From Prevotella sp. UBA3294 (GTDB taxonomy: Bacteria > Bacteroidota > Bacteroidia > Bacteroidales > Bacteroidaceae), in the NCBI GenBank assembly GCA_002361535.1, contig DETG01000023.1, positions 1-38,457 on the forward strand: a stretch of DNA of 38,457 nucleotides. The letters are read 5' to 3'. The position numbers were made by a program, and so were the translations under genes. Shown here piece by piece: positions 16,952 to 25,646 of this stretch. The notes under the pieces are model-generated. The model had not been told where the DNA came from, did no database searches, and saw nothing but the letters and a program-made list of their open reading frames with translations. The number at the start of each line of letters is the position of its first letter. The first letter of the stretch is position 1.

Positions 16952-18565
16952 ATGAAGAAACTTTTGTTAGGTGACGAGGCTATTGCACAAGGTGCATTAG
17001 ATGCCGGCTTGAGCGGTGTCTATGCTTACCCTGGCACACCTTCGACCGAAATCACGGAGTATATACAGGATTCTCCGTTGGCGAAAGAACGGAATGTTCA
17101 CCGCCGTTGGTGTACAAACGAGAAAACAGCGATGGAGACGGCTCTCGGTATGTCGTACATGGGCAAACGGGCGCTGGTTTGTATGAAACATGTGGGATTG
17201 AACGTGTGTGCCGACCCGTTTGTGAACTCAGCCATGACGGGAACGAATGGTGGTATCGTGGTACTGGTGGCCGACGATCCTTCCATGCATTCCTCACAGG
17301 ATGAGCAGGATTCCCGCTTCTACGCAAAGTTCGCCATGATTCCAACACTGGAACCAAGTAATCAGCAGGAGGCCTATGACATGATGGCCTTTGCCTACGA
17401 CTATTCCGAGCGCATCCACCTGCCGGTGCTGATGCGTGTCACCACGCGAATGGCTCATTCCCGTGCTGTGGTGGAGGTAAAGGACGAGCCGCGCCAGGAG
17501 AACGAGATGAACTACGATGCCATTGCTGCCAACTGGGTGCTGCTACCCGCCAATGCCCGTCGCCGGAACGATGCGGTGACGAAGCAGCAGGCAGAGCTGG
17601 AGCAGGATGCCGTGGATAGCCGCTTCAACCGTTATGAGGAGGGCAGTGATCACTCTCTCGGTGTGATTGCCAGTGGTATAGGCTACAACTACCTGATGGA
17701 GTGCTATACCGGAACGAAATGTCCTTATCCTGTTTTGAAGATCAGTCAGTATCCCTTACCGAAGGAACTGATCCGCAAAATGACCGAGGCTTGCGACAAC
17801 GTACTGGTGGTAGAGGAGGGACAGCCGTTCATCGAAGACCAGCTACGCGGTATCATGCCTGGGAATGCTGTCATCAAAGGTCGTCTCACTGGAGAACTGC
17901 CCCGTACGGGTGAGCTGACTCCCGATGCCGTGAAGAAAGCACTGGGTCTGCCTTCCGATGAGTCGTTCGCTCCCTGCGAGGATGTAGTACCCCGTCCACC
18001 AGCCCTTTGTCAGGGGTGTGGTCACCGTGATGTATATACTGCATTGAATAAGGTGTTGGAGGATTATCCCAATGCCCGCGTATTCGGTGATATCGGTTGC
18101 TACACGTTAGGATTCTTGCCACCCTACAAAGCTATCCACAGTTGTGTGGATATGGGCGCAAGTATTACCATGGCCAAAGGTGCTGCCGATGCCGGACAAT
18201 GGCCTGCCGTGGCCGTGATCGGTGACTCCACCTTCACCCACAGTGGTATGACGGGTCTGCTTGATGCCATCAACGAGAATGCCAATATCACCGTGATCAT
18301 CAGTGATAACCTGACAACAGCCATGACGGGCGGACAGGACAGTGCAGGAACGAATAAGTTCGAGGCCATCGTTCGCGGACTGGGTCTGGACAACGAACAC
18401 CTGAAGGTGGTGGTGCCCCTGCCGAAGAACATGCCAGAGATTACACAGATTATCCGTGACGAGATTGAATATCAGGGTGTGAGTGTGATTATTCCAAGAC
18501 GTGAGTGTATGCAGACCTTACAGAGACATCTGAAACAAAAGAAAGCACAGGAGGGAAAGAAATGA
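16952..18565 (+). CDS. iorA: Indolepyruvate ferredoxin oxidoreductase, alpha subunit
   Basis: 537 residues from the ATG at 16952; upstream in-frame codons run through the 22-bp repeats and promoter, so are rejected. The N-terminal pyrimidine-binding domain has YPGTPSTEI and NEKTAMETALG (E57). The C-terminal TPP-binding domain has CQGCGHRD (353-360), GDIGCYTLG (379-387) and GDSTF with SDN (424-428, 451-453). IorAB oxidatively decarboxylates arylpyruvates to aryl-acetyl-CoA, reducing ferredoxin. Many IorA proteins exceed 600 residues and end in a two-cluster ferredoxin domain; here the protein ends soon after RREC, and no CxxCxxC pattern is seen. It overlaps iorB by 4 nt (ATGA). Confidence 0.92.
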   Translation: MKKLLLGDEAIAQGALDAGLSGVYAYPGTPSTEITEYIQDSPLAKERNVHRRWCTNEKTAMETALGMSYMGKRALVCMKHVGLNVCADPFVNSAMTGTNGGIVVLVADDPSMHSSQDEQDSRFYAKFAMIPTLEPSNQQEAYDMMAFAYDYSERIHLPVLMRVTTRMAHSRAVVEVKDEPRQENEMNYDAIAANWVLLPANARRRNDAVTKQQAELEQDAVDSRFNRYEEGSDHSLGVIASGIGYNYLMECYTGTKCPYPVLKISQYPLPKELIRKMTEACDNVLVVEEGQPFIEDQLRGIMPGNAVIKGRLTGELPRTGELTPDAVKKALGLPSDESFAPCEDVVPRPPALCQGCGHRDVYTALNKVLEDYPNARVFGDIGCYTLGFLPPYKAIHSCVDMGASITMAKGAADAGQWPAVAVIGDSTFTHSGMTGLLDAINENANITVIISDNLTTAMTGGQDSAGTNKFEAIVRGLGLDNEHLKVVVPLPKNMPEITQIIRDEIEYQGVSVIIPRRECMQTLQRHLKQKKAQEGKK

Positions 18566-19134
18566 AAACAGACATCATATTATGCGGAGTAGGAGGCCAG
18601 GGCATCCTCTCCATAGCAACGATTATCGGTGAGGCTGCCATGAAAGAAAACCTCTACATCAAACAGGCGGAGGTGCATGGCATGTCACAGCGCGGCGGTG
18701 ATGTGCAGAGTAATCTGCGCATCTCATCGGAACCTATCAGCAGTGATCTGATTGCCAAGGGCGGTGCCGACGTGATTATCTCCATGGAGCCCATGGAGGC
18801 CCTGCGCTATCTGCCGTATTTAAATAAGGAGGGTTGGATCATTACCTCATCCACACCGTTCGTGAATATCCCGAACTATCCTGAGATGGAGAAACTGATG
18901 GCCGATTATGCTAGGTTGAAGAATGTGGTGATGATCGACATCGAGAAGATGGCAAAGGAGAATGGGGTGCCCCGTTCGGCCAACGTGATCCTGTTGGGAG
19001 CCGCCCAGAAAGCGCTGAACATCGAATACGACAAATTAGAAAATGCGATCCGTCGTGTGTTTGGCAGAAAGGGAGAGGCCATCGTCGAAGCAAACATCAA
19101 GGCGTTAGCTATCGGTAAGAATGAAAGTAAGTGA
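18562..19134 (+). CDS. iorB: Indolepyruvate ferredoxin oxidoreductase, beta subunit
   Basis: 190 residues from the ATG at 18562, which overlaps the iorA stop; the usual size of the gamma-domain subunit. Landmarks: CGVGGQGILSI near the N-terminus, EVHGMSQRGGDV and the SNLRIS strand. This is the POR-gamma-like domain that joins the alpha subunit to complete the oxidoreductase and helps bind CoA. The tight overlap suggests translational coupling. The aminotransferase that follows would supply the arylpyruvate substrate. Confidence 0.92.
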   Translation: MKTDIILCGVGGQGILSIATIIGEAAMKENLYIKQAEVHGMSQRGGDVQSNLRISSEPISSDLIAKGGADVIISMEPMEALRYLPYLNKEGWIITSSTPFVNIPNYPEMEKLMADYARLKNVVMIDIEKMAKENGVPRSANVILLGAAQKALNIEYDKLENAIRRVFGRKGEAIVEANIKALAIGKNESK

Positions 19135-19135
19135 T

Positions 19136-20446
19136 ATGGATACACCAATCAAGAAAGAAGTCGTTGACGGACTGGTGGCACAGTTAGGCATCAAGGATTT
19201 TGCCAAGGCCACCATCCGTGAGGTGAAGCAGGTGGCAGCTCAGGCCGAGAAGGCATCGGGCGTGGAGTTCATCAAAATGGAGATGGGCATCCCAGGTCTG
19301 CCTGCCGCAAAGGTAGGTGTGGATGCACAGGTGAAAGCCTTGCAGGATGGCATCGCCCATAGCTATCCCGATATCCAGGGAGCACCTGTGCTGAAAGAGG
19401 CTGCCTCGCAGTTCGTGAAAGCTTTTATCGGTATAGATATCAAACCGGAAGGATGTGTACCTGTGAGTGGATCCATGCAGGGTACCTTTGCCTCGTTCCT
19501 CACTTGTTCGCAGGCTGACAAGAAGAAAGACACCGTGTTGTTCATCGACCCCGGATTCCCTGTGCAGAAGATGCAACTGCAGGTGATGGGAGTGAAATAC
19601 GAGACTTTCGATGTCTATGACTATCGTGGGGAGAAGTTACGCGATAAACTCACATCTTATCTCAGCAAGGGAAATATCTGTGCCATCATCTACAGTAATC
19701 CCAATAACCCGTCGTGGATCTGTTTCAACGAGGATGAATTGCGCACCATCGGGGAACTAGCTAACCAGTATGATACCATTGTGATGGAAGACCTGGCTTA
19801 TTTCGCCATGGACTTCCGGAAGAACCTGAGTGTGCCGTTCCAACCGCCCTATCAGGCCACAGTGGCACGCTATACGGATAACTATATTCTGCTGATCAGT
19901 GGATCGAAGGCATTCAGTTATGCTGGTGAGCGCATCGGCGTGACTTGCATCTCCGACAAACTGTTCCATCGTCACTATACCGACCTGGCTAATCGATACG
20001 AAGGACTGCCTTTCGGTCTGGTATTCTCTACACGAATGTTGTACGCTCTATCATCAGGGACCAGTCATAGTGCACAGTTTGCCATGGCGGCTATGCTGAA
20101 AGCAGCCACCGATGGATCGTATGACTTCAGGAAGGAGATCAGTGTCTATGGGGAACGTGCAAAGAAACTCAAGGAGATTTTCTGCCGTCATGGGTTCTAT
20201 GTTGTCTATGACAAAGACTTGGATGAGCCGATCGCAGATGGCTTCTATTTCACCATCGGTTATCCCGGAATGTCAAGCGGTGAACTCGCTCATGAATTGA
20301 TGTACTACGGTGTGAGTGCCATCTGTCTGATCACGACAGGCAGTCATCAGGAAGGTTTGCGTGTCTGCACCTCGTTCATCGAAGATCATCAGTACGAACT
20401 ATTGGATCAACGTATGACGATCTTTGAAAAGAACAATTTAAGATAA
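19136..20446 (+). CDS. PLP-dependent aminotransferase (class I/II), likely aromatic amino acid type
   Basis: 436 residues from the ATG at 19136; an ATG at 19121 would overlap iorB by 14 nt and is the alternative. Fold-type I features: SGSMQGTF for phosphate binding, YSNPNNPS (about 186-193), DLAYFAMD with D219, and the PLP lysine K258 in ISGSKAFSYAGERIG. It is immediately downstream of iorAB in the same orientation, so a likely job is to convert Trp/Phe/Tyr to the arylpyruvate that IorAB uses. The amino acid preference cannot be read from sequence. The protein has no signal peptide. Confidence 0.85.
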   Translation: MDTPIKKEVVDGLVAQLGIKDFAKATIREVKQVAAQAEKASGVEFIKMEMGIPGLPAAKVGVDAQVKALQDGIAHSYPDIQGAPVLKEAASQFVKAFIGIDIKPEGCVPVSGSMQGTFASFLTCSQADKKKDTVLFIDPGFPVQKMQLQVMGVKYETFDVYDYRGEKLRDKLTSYLSKGNICAIIYSNPNNPSWICFNEDELRTIGELANQYDTIVMEDLAYFAMDFRKNLSVPFQPPYQATVARYTDNYILLISGSKAFSYAGERIGVTCISDKLFHRHYTDLANRYEGLPFGLVFSTRMLYALSSGTSHSAQFAMAAMLKAATDGSYDFRKEISVYGERAKKLKEIFCRHGFYVVYDKDLDEPIADGFYFTIGYPGMSSGELAHELMYYGVSAICLITTGSHQEGLRVCTSFIEDHQYELLDQRMTIFEKNNLR

Positions 20447-20506
20447 GAGATGAAAAATGAGAGATGAAAGATATGATTACACCTTTCATCTCTCACCTTT
20501 CATCTC
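20447..20506. terminator. GATGAAAG-rich inverted repeat, likely terminator between convergent genes
   Basis: 20447-20470 and 20483-20506 are complementary at 22 of 24 positions, with a 12-nt loop. The right arm continues as direct repeats of CTTTCATCTCTCA-like units up to the pqqD-like stop at 20528. It separates the plus-strand aminotransferase from the minus-strand rpoD run. Confidence 0.65.
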
Positions 20507-20527
20507 TCATCTTTCATCTTTTATCTC

Positions 20528-20800
20528 TCATCTCTCCACAATGCCTGCAGCAATCCACTGCTCAGCAAGGGTCTTGGCATCAGCAAGGGCCGTTTCCCGT
20601 TCTACTTCATACTCTTCTGTGAGCAGGTCGGCCATGTCGTCGATCGTAAAACTCTCCCGTTGCTGAACGAGACGCCACAGATATGCCGATGACTCGTTCA
20701 TGCTGATGATATTGCTGAAGTCGATGTTCTCTTTACCTTCTGCCACAATGATCTGCTCACCACAGACACTGCGAAGATTAAATCCTTTCTTTGCTTTCAT
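20528..20800 (-). CDS. PqqD-like protein
   Basis: 90 residues, the usual size for the PqqD family. The pattern fits: LRSVCGEQIIVAEG, then MNESSAYLWRLVQQ, a helix-turn-like FTIDDMADLLTEEYEV, and AKTLAEQWIAAGIVE. PqqD-like domains (RRE, RiPP recognition elements) bind leader peptides for modifying enzymes. It is the last gene of a run with an S26-like peptidase and an HPr-kinase-like protein. The substrate is unknown and no leader peptide gene was found nearby. Confidence 0.82.
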   Translation of the reverse strand: MKAKKGFNLRSVCGEQIIVAEGKENIDFSNIISMNESSAYLWRLVQQRESFTIDDMADLLTEEYEVERETALADAKTLAEQWIAAGIVER

Positions 20801-20810
20801 ATTCTATTTG

Positions 20811-21299
20811 TTATATAGGTTTAAACATTTTGAGCCAAATGCGACGGTAGAATGCCAAAAGATAACGGCGGATGGGGTAGAGGCGGGTCCAGAACCATGA
20901 ATAGATACGCCACTTCATGCCATCGGTGCGATCCATCTTCTCACGTCCCTTACGATAGAAACCGATGACAGCACCTTTTACATCGGAAAGCATGCAATGC
21001 TCCACACCCAGATTGCCGTCACCACGAAGCACCACATGGTCATTATGAATGGCGATGATACGGTGAAGGACGTAATGCTTCTCGCCAACCTCTGCGAGGA
21101 CGGGATCTCCAACCTGGGGATCAACAGCCTTGGTAAGGAGTGCCTTGTCACGCCCATCCTCTAAGAACGGACGCATACTGAATCCTTTGAGACGTAGGGT
21201 GACTGTATGCCCCTCATCAAGTAACTTCACGATCTCTGGCAATAACACCGAATTGGCGAACTGCACTTCCTTGACTTGAATCTTTCCGTTTGACATCAT
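20811..21299 (-). CDS. S24/S26-like serine peptidase (Ser-His signal-peptidase type)
   Basis: 162 residues from the ATG at 21299; a start at 21368 would overlap the upstream gene by 59 nt, while 21299 gives a 10-nt gap (21296 is also possible). The core has GFSMRPFL with S41, GDPVLAE, and YVLHRII with H79, the arrangement of SipW/Sec11-type signal peptidases, which use Ser-His rather than Ser-Lys. There is no clear N-terminal membrane helix; the C-terminus is basic and aromatic and may lie on the membrane. Context suggests processing of a small peptide linked to the PqqD-like protein (inference). Confidence 0.72.
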   Translation of the reverse strand: MMSNGKIQVKEVQFANSVLLPEIVKLLDEGHTVTLRLKGFSMRPFLEDGRDKALLTKAVDPQVGDPVLAEVGEKHYVLHRIIAIHNDHVVLRGDGNLGVEHCMLSDVKGAVIGFYRKGREKMDRTDGMKWRIYSWFWTRLYPIRRYLLAFYRRIWLKMFKPI

Positions 21300-21309
21300 C
21301 TGTTGAGGA

Positions 21310-22218
21310 TTAAGGGTTGGTGAGATGTTTGGCGACGGCCTGATGACAGACACGTGCCGCCTCTTCATTAGGCAGACAGTGGAGAGTATAGATTCCCACG
21401 CGCTCTACCACCTTTGTCACGGTATCGCAAATGGCATTGAAGATATCCTTATCCCACTTCATCGTGGAACAGGAAGGGAGGAAGGAGGCAAAAGCCTCTA
21501 TCGGTGGCAGTTTCTCGATGCTGTTGGCTGGTGCCCGATCAATACGGGTGATCGCTCCAAGAGGAGCCTTGACCTGGCGGTAGCATGGGGTCTTTCCGCT
21601 CCACGGACTGCCGTAGATAAACACCTCGTCACCAATCAACCGTACTACGGGGTTGTCATCATTCATCAGGTCGCAACCTTCGATATAACGCAGCCACATG
21701 CTCACCTGTGTACTCTTTCCCGTTCCGCTTTTGGCGATGAAGGCATATCCATATCCATGACAACGTACCAGCGAGGCATGAATCATCAAGGTGTTCTGTC
21801 TACTGCCTGCAAAAGCGAAGATAAGCATCAGGGCATTGTTCAGACCGAAGCAGCGCATATTGTAGTTCCCGTTTAAAGCACACTGGCAATCGGAGAAATC
21901 CTTGTTCGTGATGAGCAGACAGCAGTCGGCCCCATTGAGATCCTTGATGATATACTGGTAACCACCATTGTCCAAAACATCTACAATCGTGTCACCATTT
22001 CCAGTGTCAAATGTACGGATACGTTCCCTGTGTTCTTTCTTTACAGGGCGTAGCGTATCATCAACTGTAAGTTGGAAAAACAGATTCTCTTGCTGAACGG
22101 GAGAGGAACGGAAAGGTTCAAAAGATGGAAGGAGGCGCATATCGTTGATATGAGACTCCTTAAAGATGATCCTTACGTTATGCTCCGCAATACAGAAGTC
22201 ATTTGTGCTTTCTGCCAT
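21310..22218 (-). CDS. HPr-kinase-like P-loop protein
   Basis: 302 residues. The C-terminal half resembles the catalytic domain of HPr kinase/phosphorylase: MIHASLV, Walker A KSGTGKST (163-170), DLMNDDNP with D187/D188, and GSPWSGKT (203-210), also like the kinases in some lasso-peptide clusters. The N-terminal half (1-140) was not recognised. No HPr gene is nearby, so this is unlikely to be a carbon-regulation HprK; a peptide or small-molecule kinase working with the PqqD-like protein and peptidase is more likely, though unproven. Confidence 0.78.
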   Translation of the reverse strand: MAESTNDFCIAEHNVRIIFKESHINDMRLLPSFEPFRSSPVQQENLFFQLTVDDTLRPVKKEHRERIRTFDTGNGDTIVDVLDNGGYQYIIKDLNGADCCLLITNKDFSDCQCALNGNYNMRCFGLNNALMLIFAFAGSRQNTLMIHASLVRCHGYGYAFIAKSGTGKSTQVSMWLRYIEGCDLMNDDNPVVRLIGDEVFIYGSPWSGKTPCYRQVKAPLGAITRIDRAPANSIEKLPPIEAFASFLPSCSTMKWDKDIFNAICDTVTKVVERVGIYTLHCLPNEEAARVCHQAVAKHLTNP

Positions 22219-22230
22219 CTGGTGAAAGTA

Positions 22231-22782
22231 TTACTCATTAGGTACTGGCTGTGCCGGAGGAGTCCCCTTGGAACCTTTCCCGCCACGTTTGTCGTTTGAC
22301 TTAGCAGGACGCTTGTCTTTCTTCTTTTCTTTCTCCTTCGGGGCCTGCTCATTGGTGACTTCTTCTACCTGAATAGGTTCGACAGCAGTGAAATGGAAGT
22401 CTTTTGCAGTAATATACCGAACATCAAAATCACCTTTCTTGGTGTATTTGCCTTTCATCTTCACATATTTCTTCTCGATATGTTTGCGATCGAAGGCATA
22501 GGTGAAGATACAAGTACGATGAGCCTGATTCTGGCTGGCAAGATAGTCACGTAACTGATACGAATAATTCTCTCGTGATGCGAGAAAGTTTGACTTCTCC
22601 TGAACCCATACGTTCTCGATTTCTTGAATATCGGTAAAATAGACGATGGAGTCATTGAAGGAGGCAGAGAAGCCAAAGGCATAGATCTTGGGCACTTGCT
22701 TTTCCTTGGCTGACATACCGATGAAGAATGTCATGAAAACTGCTGCCAACAGTACATATCGCTTTGTATTCATTTGATTCAA
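22231..22782 (-). CDS. Secreted hypothetical protein with basic C-terminal tail
   Basis: 183 residues with an N-terminal signal peptide (hydrophobic about 9-22, then a likely cleavage near MSA-KEK). The start may be the ATG for residue 1 or residue 4. The middle (about 30-130) looks like a small alpha/beta domain (IYAFGFSASFNDSIVYFTD); the last 40 residues are low-complexity and rich in Lys, Pro and Glu. Function not recognised. It lies 8 nt after rpoD and 12 nt before the HPr-kinase-like gene. Confidence 0.7.
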   Translation of the reverse strand: MNQMNTKRYVLLAAVFMTFFIGMSAKEKQVPKIYAFGFSASFNDSIVYFTDIQEIENVWVQEKSNFLASRENYSYQLRDYLASQNQAHRTCIFTYAFDRKHIEKKYVKMKGKYTKKGDFDVRYITAKDFHFTAVEPIQVEEVTNEQAPKEKEKKKDKRPAKSNDKRGGKGSKGTPPAQPVPNE

Positions 22783-22790
22783 AAGTGGCG

Positions 22791-23654
22791 TTATTGTCCT
22801 AAATACGATTTTAATAATTTGTTCTTTGTGTTATGACGCAGGCGTCGGATAGCCTTTTCCTTGATCTGTCGAACGCGCTCACGTGTCAGGTTGAATTTCT
22901 CACCGATCTCCTCAAGGGTCATCTCCGGCTGGTTGATTCCGAAGAATGCTTCGATGATATTCCGTTCACGCTCATTCAGTGTCTGCAGTGCACGGTTTAT
23001 CTCCTCGCGAAGTGATTCAAGCACCAAGGCACGGTCGGCCATCGGGGCATCATCATTCACCATGATATCCAGCAAACTGTTATCCTCACCATCCACGAAA
23101 GGAGCATCCACCGATACATGACGGTTGTTTACCTTCATCGCATCCTCGATCTTCTCCTGTGGAAGATCCACCTTATCGGCAATCTCATCAATACTGGGTC
23201 TGCGCTCATGTTCCTGTTCGAAACGATTCAACACACGGTTGATCTTATTCACGCTGCCAACTTGATTCAAGGGAAGACGCACGATACGACTCTGCTCGGC
23301 AATGGCCTGAAGGATACTCTGGCGAATCCACCATACAGCGTACGAGATAAACTTGAACCCACGGGTCTCATCGAACTTCTCAGCAGCCTTGATCAGACCT
23401 AAGTTTCCCTCATTGATCAAGTCGGGCAGACTGAGCCCTTGGTTCTGGTATTGTTTGGCAACTGAAACCACGAAGCGAAGATTTGCCTTTGTCAGTCGTT
23501 CCAAAGCCTTGCGGTCACCCTTACGGATGCGCTGGGCCAGTTCCACTTCCTCATCAACAGAAAGTAGGTCTTCGTGGCCAATCTCCTGCAAATACTTATC
23601 GAGTGAGGCACTCTCCCGATTGGTGATAGATTTAGTGATTTTCAGTTGTCTCAT
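22791..23654 (-). CDS. rpoD: Primary RNA polymerase sigma factor (sigma-70 family)
   Basis: 287 residues from the ATG at 23654 ([12 protein letters not shown]); a start at 23738 would read through the promoter. Region 1.2 is near [16 protein letters not shown], region 2 has [17 protein letters not shown] and [14 protein letters not shown], region 3 [13 protein letters not shown], and region 4 ends in the helix-turn-helix [19 protein letters not shown]. Region 1.1 is absent, as is typical of Bacteroidetes primary sigma factors, which recognise the TTTG/TAnnTTTG promoters seen in this window. It heads a run of four further genes. Confidence 0.95.
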   Translation of the reverse strand: MRQLKITKSITNRESASLDKYLQEIGHEDLLSVDEEVELAQRIRKGDRKALERLTKANLRFVVSVAKQYQNQGLSLPDLINEGNLGLIKAAEKFDETRGFKFISYAVWWIRQSILQAIAEQSRIVRLPLNQVGSVNKINRVLNRFEQEHERRPSIDEIADKVDLPQEKIEDAMKVNNRHVSVDAPFVDGEDNSLLDIMVNDDAPMADRALVLESLREEINRALQTLNERERNIIEAFFGINQPEMTLEEIGEKFNLTRERVRQIKEKAIRRLRHNTKNKLLKSYLGQ

Positions 23655-23678
23655 GGTTATTCTTGATTTTCGCAGATG

Positions 23679-23710
23679 CAAAAATACTGCTTTTATTACA
23701 AACAAACAAA
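23679..23710 (-). promoter_or_regulatory. Bacteroidetes-type promoter of rpoD
   Basis: On the minus strand, TTTG at 23710-23707 and TATTTTTG at 23686-23679 are 20 nt apart, matching the consensus, 24 nt before the start codon. Confidence 0.7.
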
Positions 23711-23711
23711 A

Positions 23712-23755
23712 AAAATGCCAATTATTTTGATAAATCAATAGATAATTGGCATTTT
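23712..23755 (-). terminator. Rho-independent terminator of degQ
   Basis: A perfect 14-bp stem (23712-23725 with 23742-23755) and 16-nt loop, followed on the minus strand by a run of Ts. It lies 19 nt past the degQ stop and just upstream of the rpoD promoter, so it insulates the two units. Confidence 0.88.
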
Positions 23756-23773
23756 GTAGAGTAGGTTCAGAAC

Positions 23774-25273
23774 TTATTCTTCAGTCAGTTCCACCACGAA
23801 GTAGGCTTTCTTTCCTGTCGGATAAATTCCTTTAATATAGAGAACAGGATCCTTGCTGGTAGAGGCACTCTTCACGGCTTCCTGCAGATCAGCAACGGTA
23901 CGCATCGGGGCATCGTTGGCATTGAGGATAATGAAGCCGTCGGTGATCCGTGCCTTCTTCAGGGCACCGTTACCCACCTTTGCCACCTTCAGACCGTAAT
24001 TGATCTCCAGCTGTTTCTTCTCCTCGGCATTCACCTCACGGATATTGGCTCCTAACACATCGAGGTCGGCACTCTTGACAACCTTGGTGTTACCCTGGGC
24101 GTTCTTCAAGGTCACCGTAGCCGTCTTCTTGGATTTATTCCTCAGGTAGGTCAGGGTCACCTTGTCACCTGGACGTTTGTTGGCGAGATACTCCTGGAGC
24201 TCAGCCATAGCCTTCAGGTTCTTACCGTCGATCGATGTGATGACATCACCTTCTTTCAAACCTGCGGAAGCACCAGCACCGTCTTCATCCACTTTGGCTA
24301 CATAGATACCATTCACGACACCAAAGTCAGGCACTTCCTTACCCTGATCTTTCAAACCGTCGGTATAAACATTCAGGTCAGATCCCTGAATACCGATCAG
24401 TGCACGCTGCACTGTACCATAAGTCTTCAGGTCATCTACCACCTTATTCATAATAGAAGTAGGAATGGCAAAGCCGTAGCCACTGTAGGAACCAGTCTCG
24501 GAATAGAGCATGGCATTGATACCGACGAGCTCACCGTTGGTGTTCACCAGTGCACCACCTGAGTTTCCGCGGTTGATGGCAGCATCGGTTTGGATGAAGC
24601 TCTGTACCACATTGCCACCACCCATGGAACGGGCCTTGGCACTGACGATACCAGCCGTTACTGTTGTACCGATCGAGAAGGGGTTACCGATGGCCAGCAC
24701 CCACTCACCAACCTTCAGCTTCTGACTGTCGGCAATGGTGATGGCAGGCAGATCCTTGCCATTTACTTTAACTAGTGCCAAATCGGTGGTGGCATCCGTA
24801 CCGATTACCTTGGCAGAGAATTCACGGTTGTCTGTCAAAATGACAGTAATCTCATCAGCTCCGTCAACGACATGGTTGTTGGTGACGATATAGCCGTCGG
24901 AAGAGATGATGACACCAGAGCCTGAACCCTGACGCTTGGGAGTCTGCTGTCTGTATTTACGGGTATTACCTTGTCCGTTATTGGGATTTCCGAAGAATCC
25001 GAATGGGTCGCTGAAGAAATCCTCAAAAGGATCAATCTGACGTTCGATAATCTGCGTCTTACTGTTTTGAACCACTTTGATGGTAACAACCGAGGGCAGT
25101 GCCTTATCGGCAGCGTAAGTCAGGTCAACGGGTTGACCAGCTGGTGCCGCTGATGATGTGCTTGCCAAAGGAGTTTGATTAGCATACACTTTAACGAAAG
25201 AGCCTGCTGAGAATGCAATGGCGATGATGCACATTGCATAAACCAAATAGTTGGATAACTTTTTCATGTTCAT
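23774..25273 (-). CDS. degQ: DegP/HtrA-type periplasmic serine protease
   Basis: 499 residues with an N-terminal signal peptide or anchor (hydrophobic 8-28); the start is the ATG at 25273 or the nearby one at 25267. A trypsin-like domain has H134 ([10 protein letters not shown]), D164 ([10 protein letters not shown]) and S238 (GNSGGAL), a full catalytic triad. Two PDZ domains follow (about 285-385 and 400-495), as in DegP/DegQ. It degrades or chaperones misfolded envelope proteins. The segment rich in Gly, Asn and Phe after the signal (about 85-110) matches the flexible LA loop. A terminator follows directly, so transcription seems separate from rpoD. Which of DegP, DegQ or DegS it equals cannot be told; two PDZ domains exclude DegS. 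Confidence 0.9.
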   Translation of the reverse strand: MNMKKLSNYLVYAMCIIAIAFSAGSFVKVYANQTPLASTSSAAPAGQPVDLTYAADKALPSVVTIKVVQNSKTQIIERQIDPFEDFFSDPFGFFGNPNNGQGNTRKYRQQTPKRQGSGSGVIISSDGYIVTNNHVVDGADEITVILTDNREFSAKVIGTDATTDLALVKVNGKDLPAITIADSQKLKVGEWVLAIGNPFSIGTTVTAGIVSAKARSMGGGNVVQSFIQTDAAINRGNSGGALVNTNGELVGINAMLYSETGSYSGYGFAIPTSIMNKVVDDLKTYGTVQRALIGIQGSDLNVYTDGLKDQGKEVPDFGVVNGIYVAKVDEDGAGASAGLKEGDVITSIDGKNLKAMAELQEYLANKRPGDKVTLTYLRNKSKKTATVTLKNAQGNTKVVKSADLDVLGANIREVNAEEKKQLEINYGLKVAKVGNGALKKARITDGFIILNANDAPMRTVADLQEAVKSASTSKDPVLYIKGIYPTGKKAYFVVELTEE

Positions 25274-25516
25274 TTTCTATTTTTAATGATTACATTCTGA
25301 TTGTTTGAAAAGACATCTGCAAAAATAGAATCAAAAAACGTAAAACTGACAAAATGTCCTATTCATTTGTTCTCTTTTAACACTACAACGACTGTTGTTA
25401 AAAGTAATTTGCGTGAAAACGGTGTATTTTTACATTCGTTTATGATACCTTATTTTATCAGTTTTTCATTAATTTTTGAGTTTGGAACTATAGACGCTCA
25501 TGATAAGCTGTAGTAG
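25274..25516. other. Intergenic region upstream of degQ
   Basis: About 240 AT-rich bases without a credible gene. It holds a promoter-like TATTTTTG on the minus strand (25327-25320), with TTTG at 25353-25350 (22-nt spacing, slightly long), which could drive degQ. No other structure was recognised. Confidence 0.5.
25320..25353 (-). promoter_or_regulatory. Candidate promoter of degQ
   Basis: Minus-strand TATTTTTG at 25327-25320 fits TAnnTTTG; the TTTG at 25353-25350 is 22 nt away, one more than usual. It lies 47 nt before the degQ start. Confidence 0.5.
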
Positions 25517-25626
25517 TGCAAAACTCAAGCAACGAATCTGCACACTTTGTGCAAAGGGTCTGCACAACTTGTGCAAAGTATCTGCACACTTTGTGCAAAC
25601 GTCTTGCCCAACTTGTGCAAGAGTCC
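25517..25626. repeat. 22-bp palindromic tandem repeat array, locus 2
   Basis: Units at exact 22-bp steps: 25517 (decayed), 25539, 25561, 25583 and 25605, with a decayed remnant from 25627. Each good unit contains the palindrome TGCACA-N3-TGTGCA or close variants, the same as at 16715-16846. It begins just past the helicase stop (25647), so transcripts would carry several small hairpins. Confidence 0.9.
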
Positions 25627-25646
25627 AGCACTAAAGTGATGTTTTG

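Noticed and set aside
20811..22218. Lasso peptide cluster
   Set aside because: No lasso cyclase, protease with the B2 Cys or precursor was found; only related pieces are present.
22791..23654. ECF or alternative sigma factor
   Set aside because: Regions 1.2, 2, 3 and 4 are all present with primary-sigma sequence; only region 1.1 is missing, as usual in this phylum.
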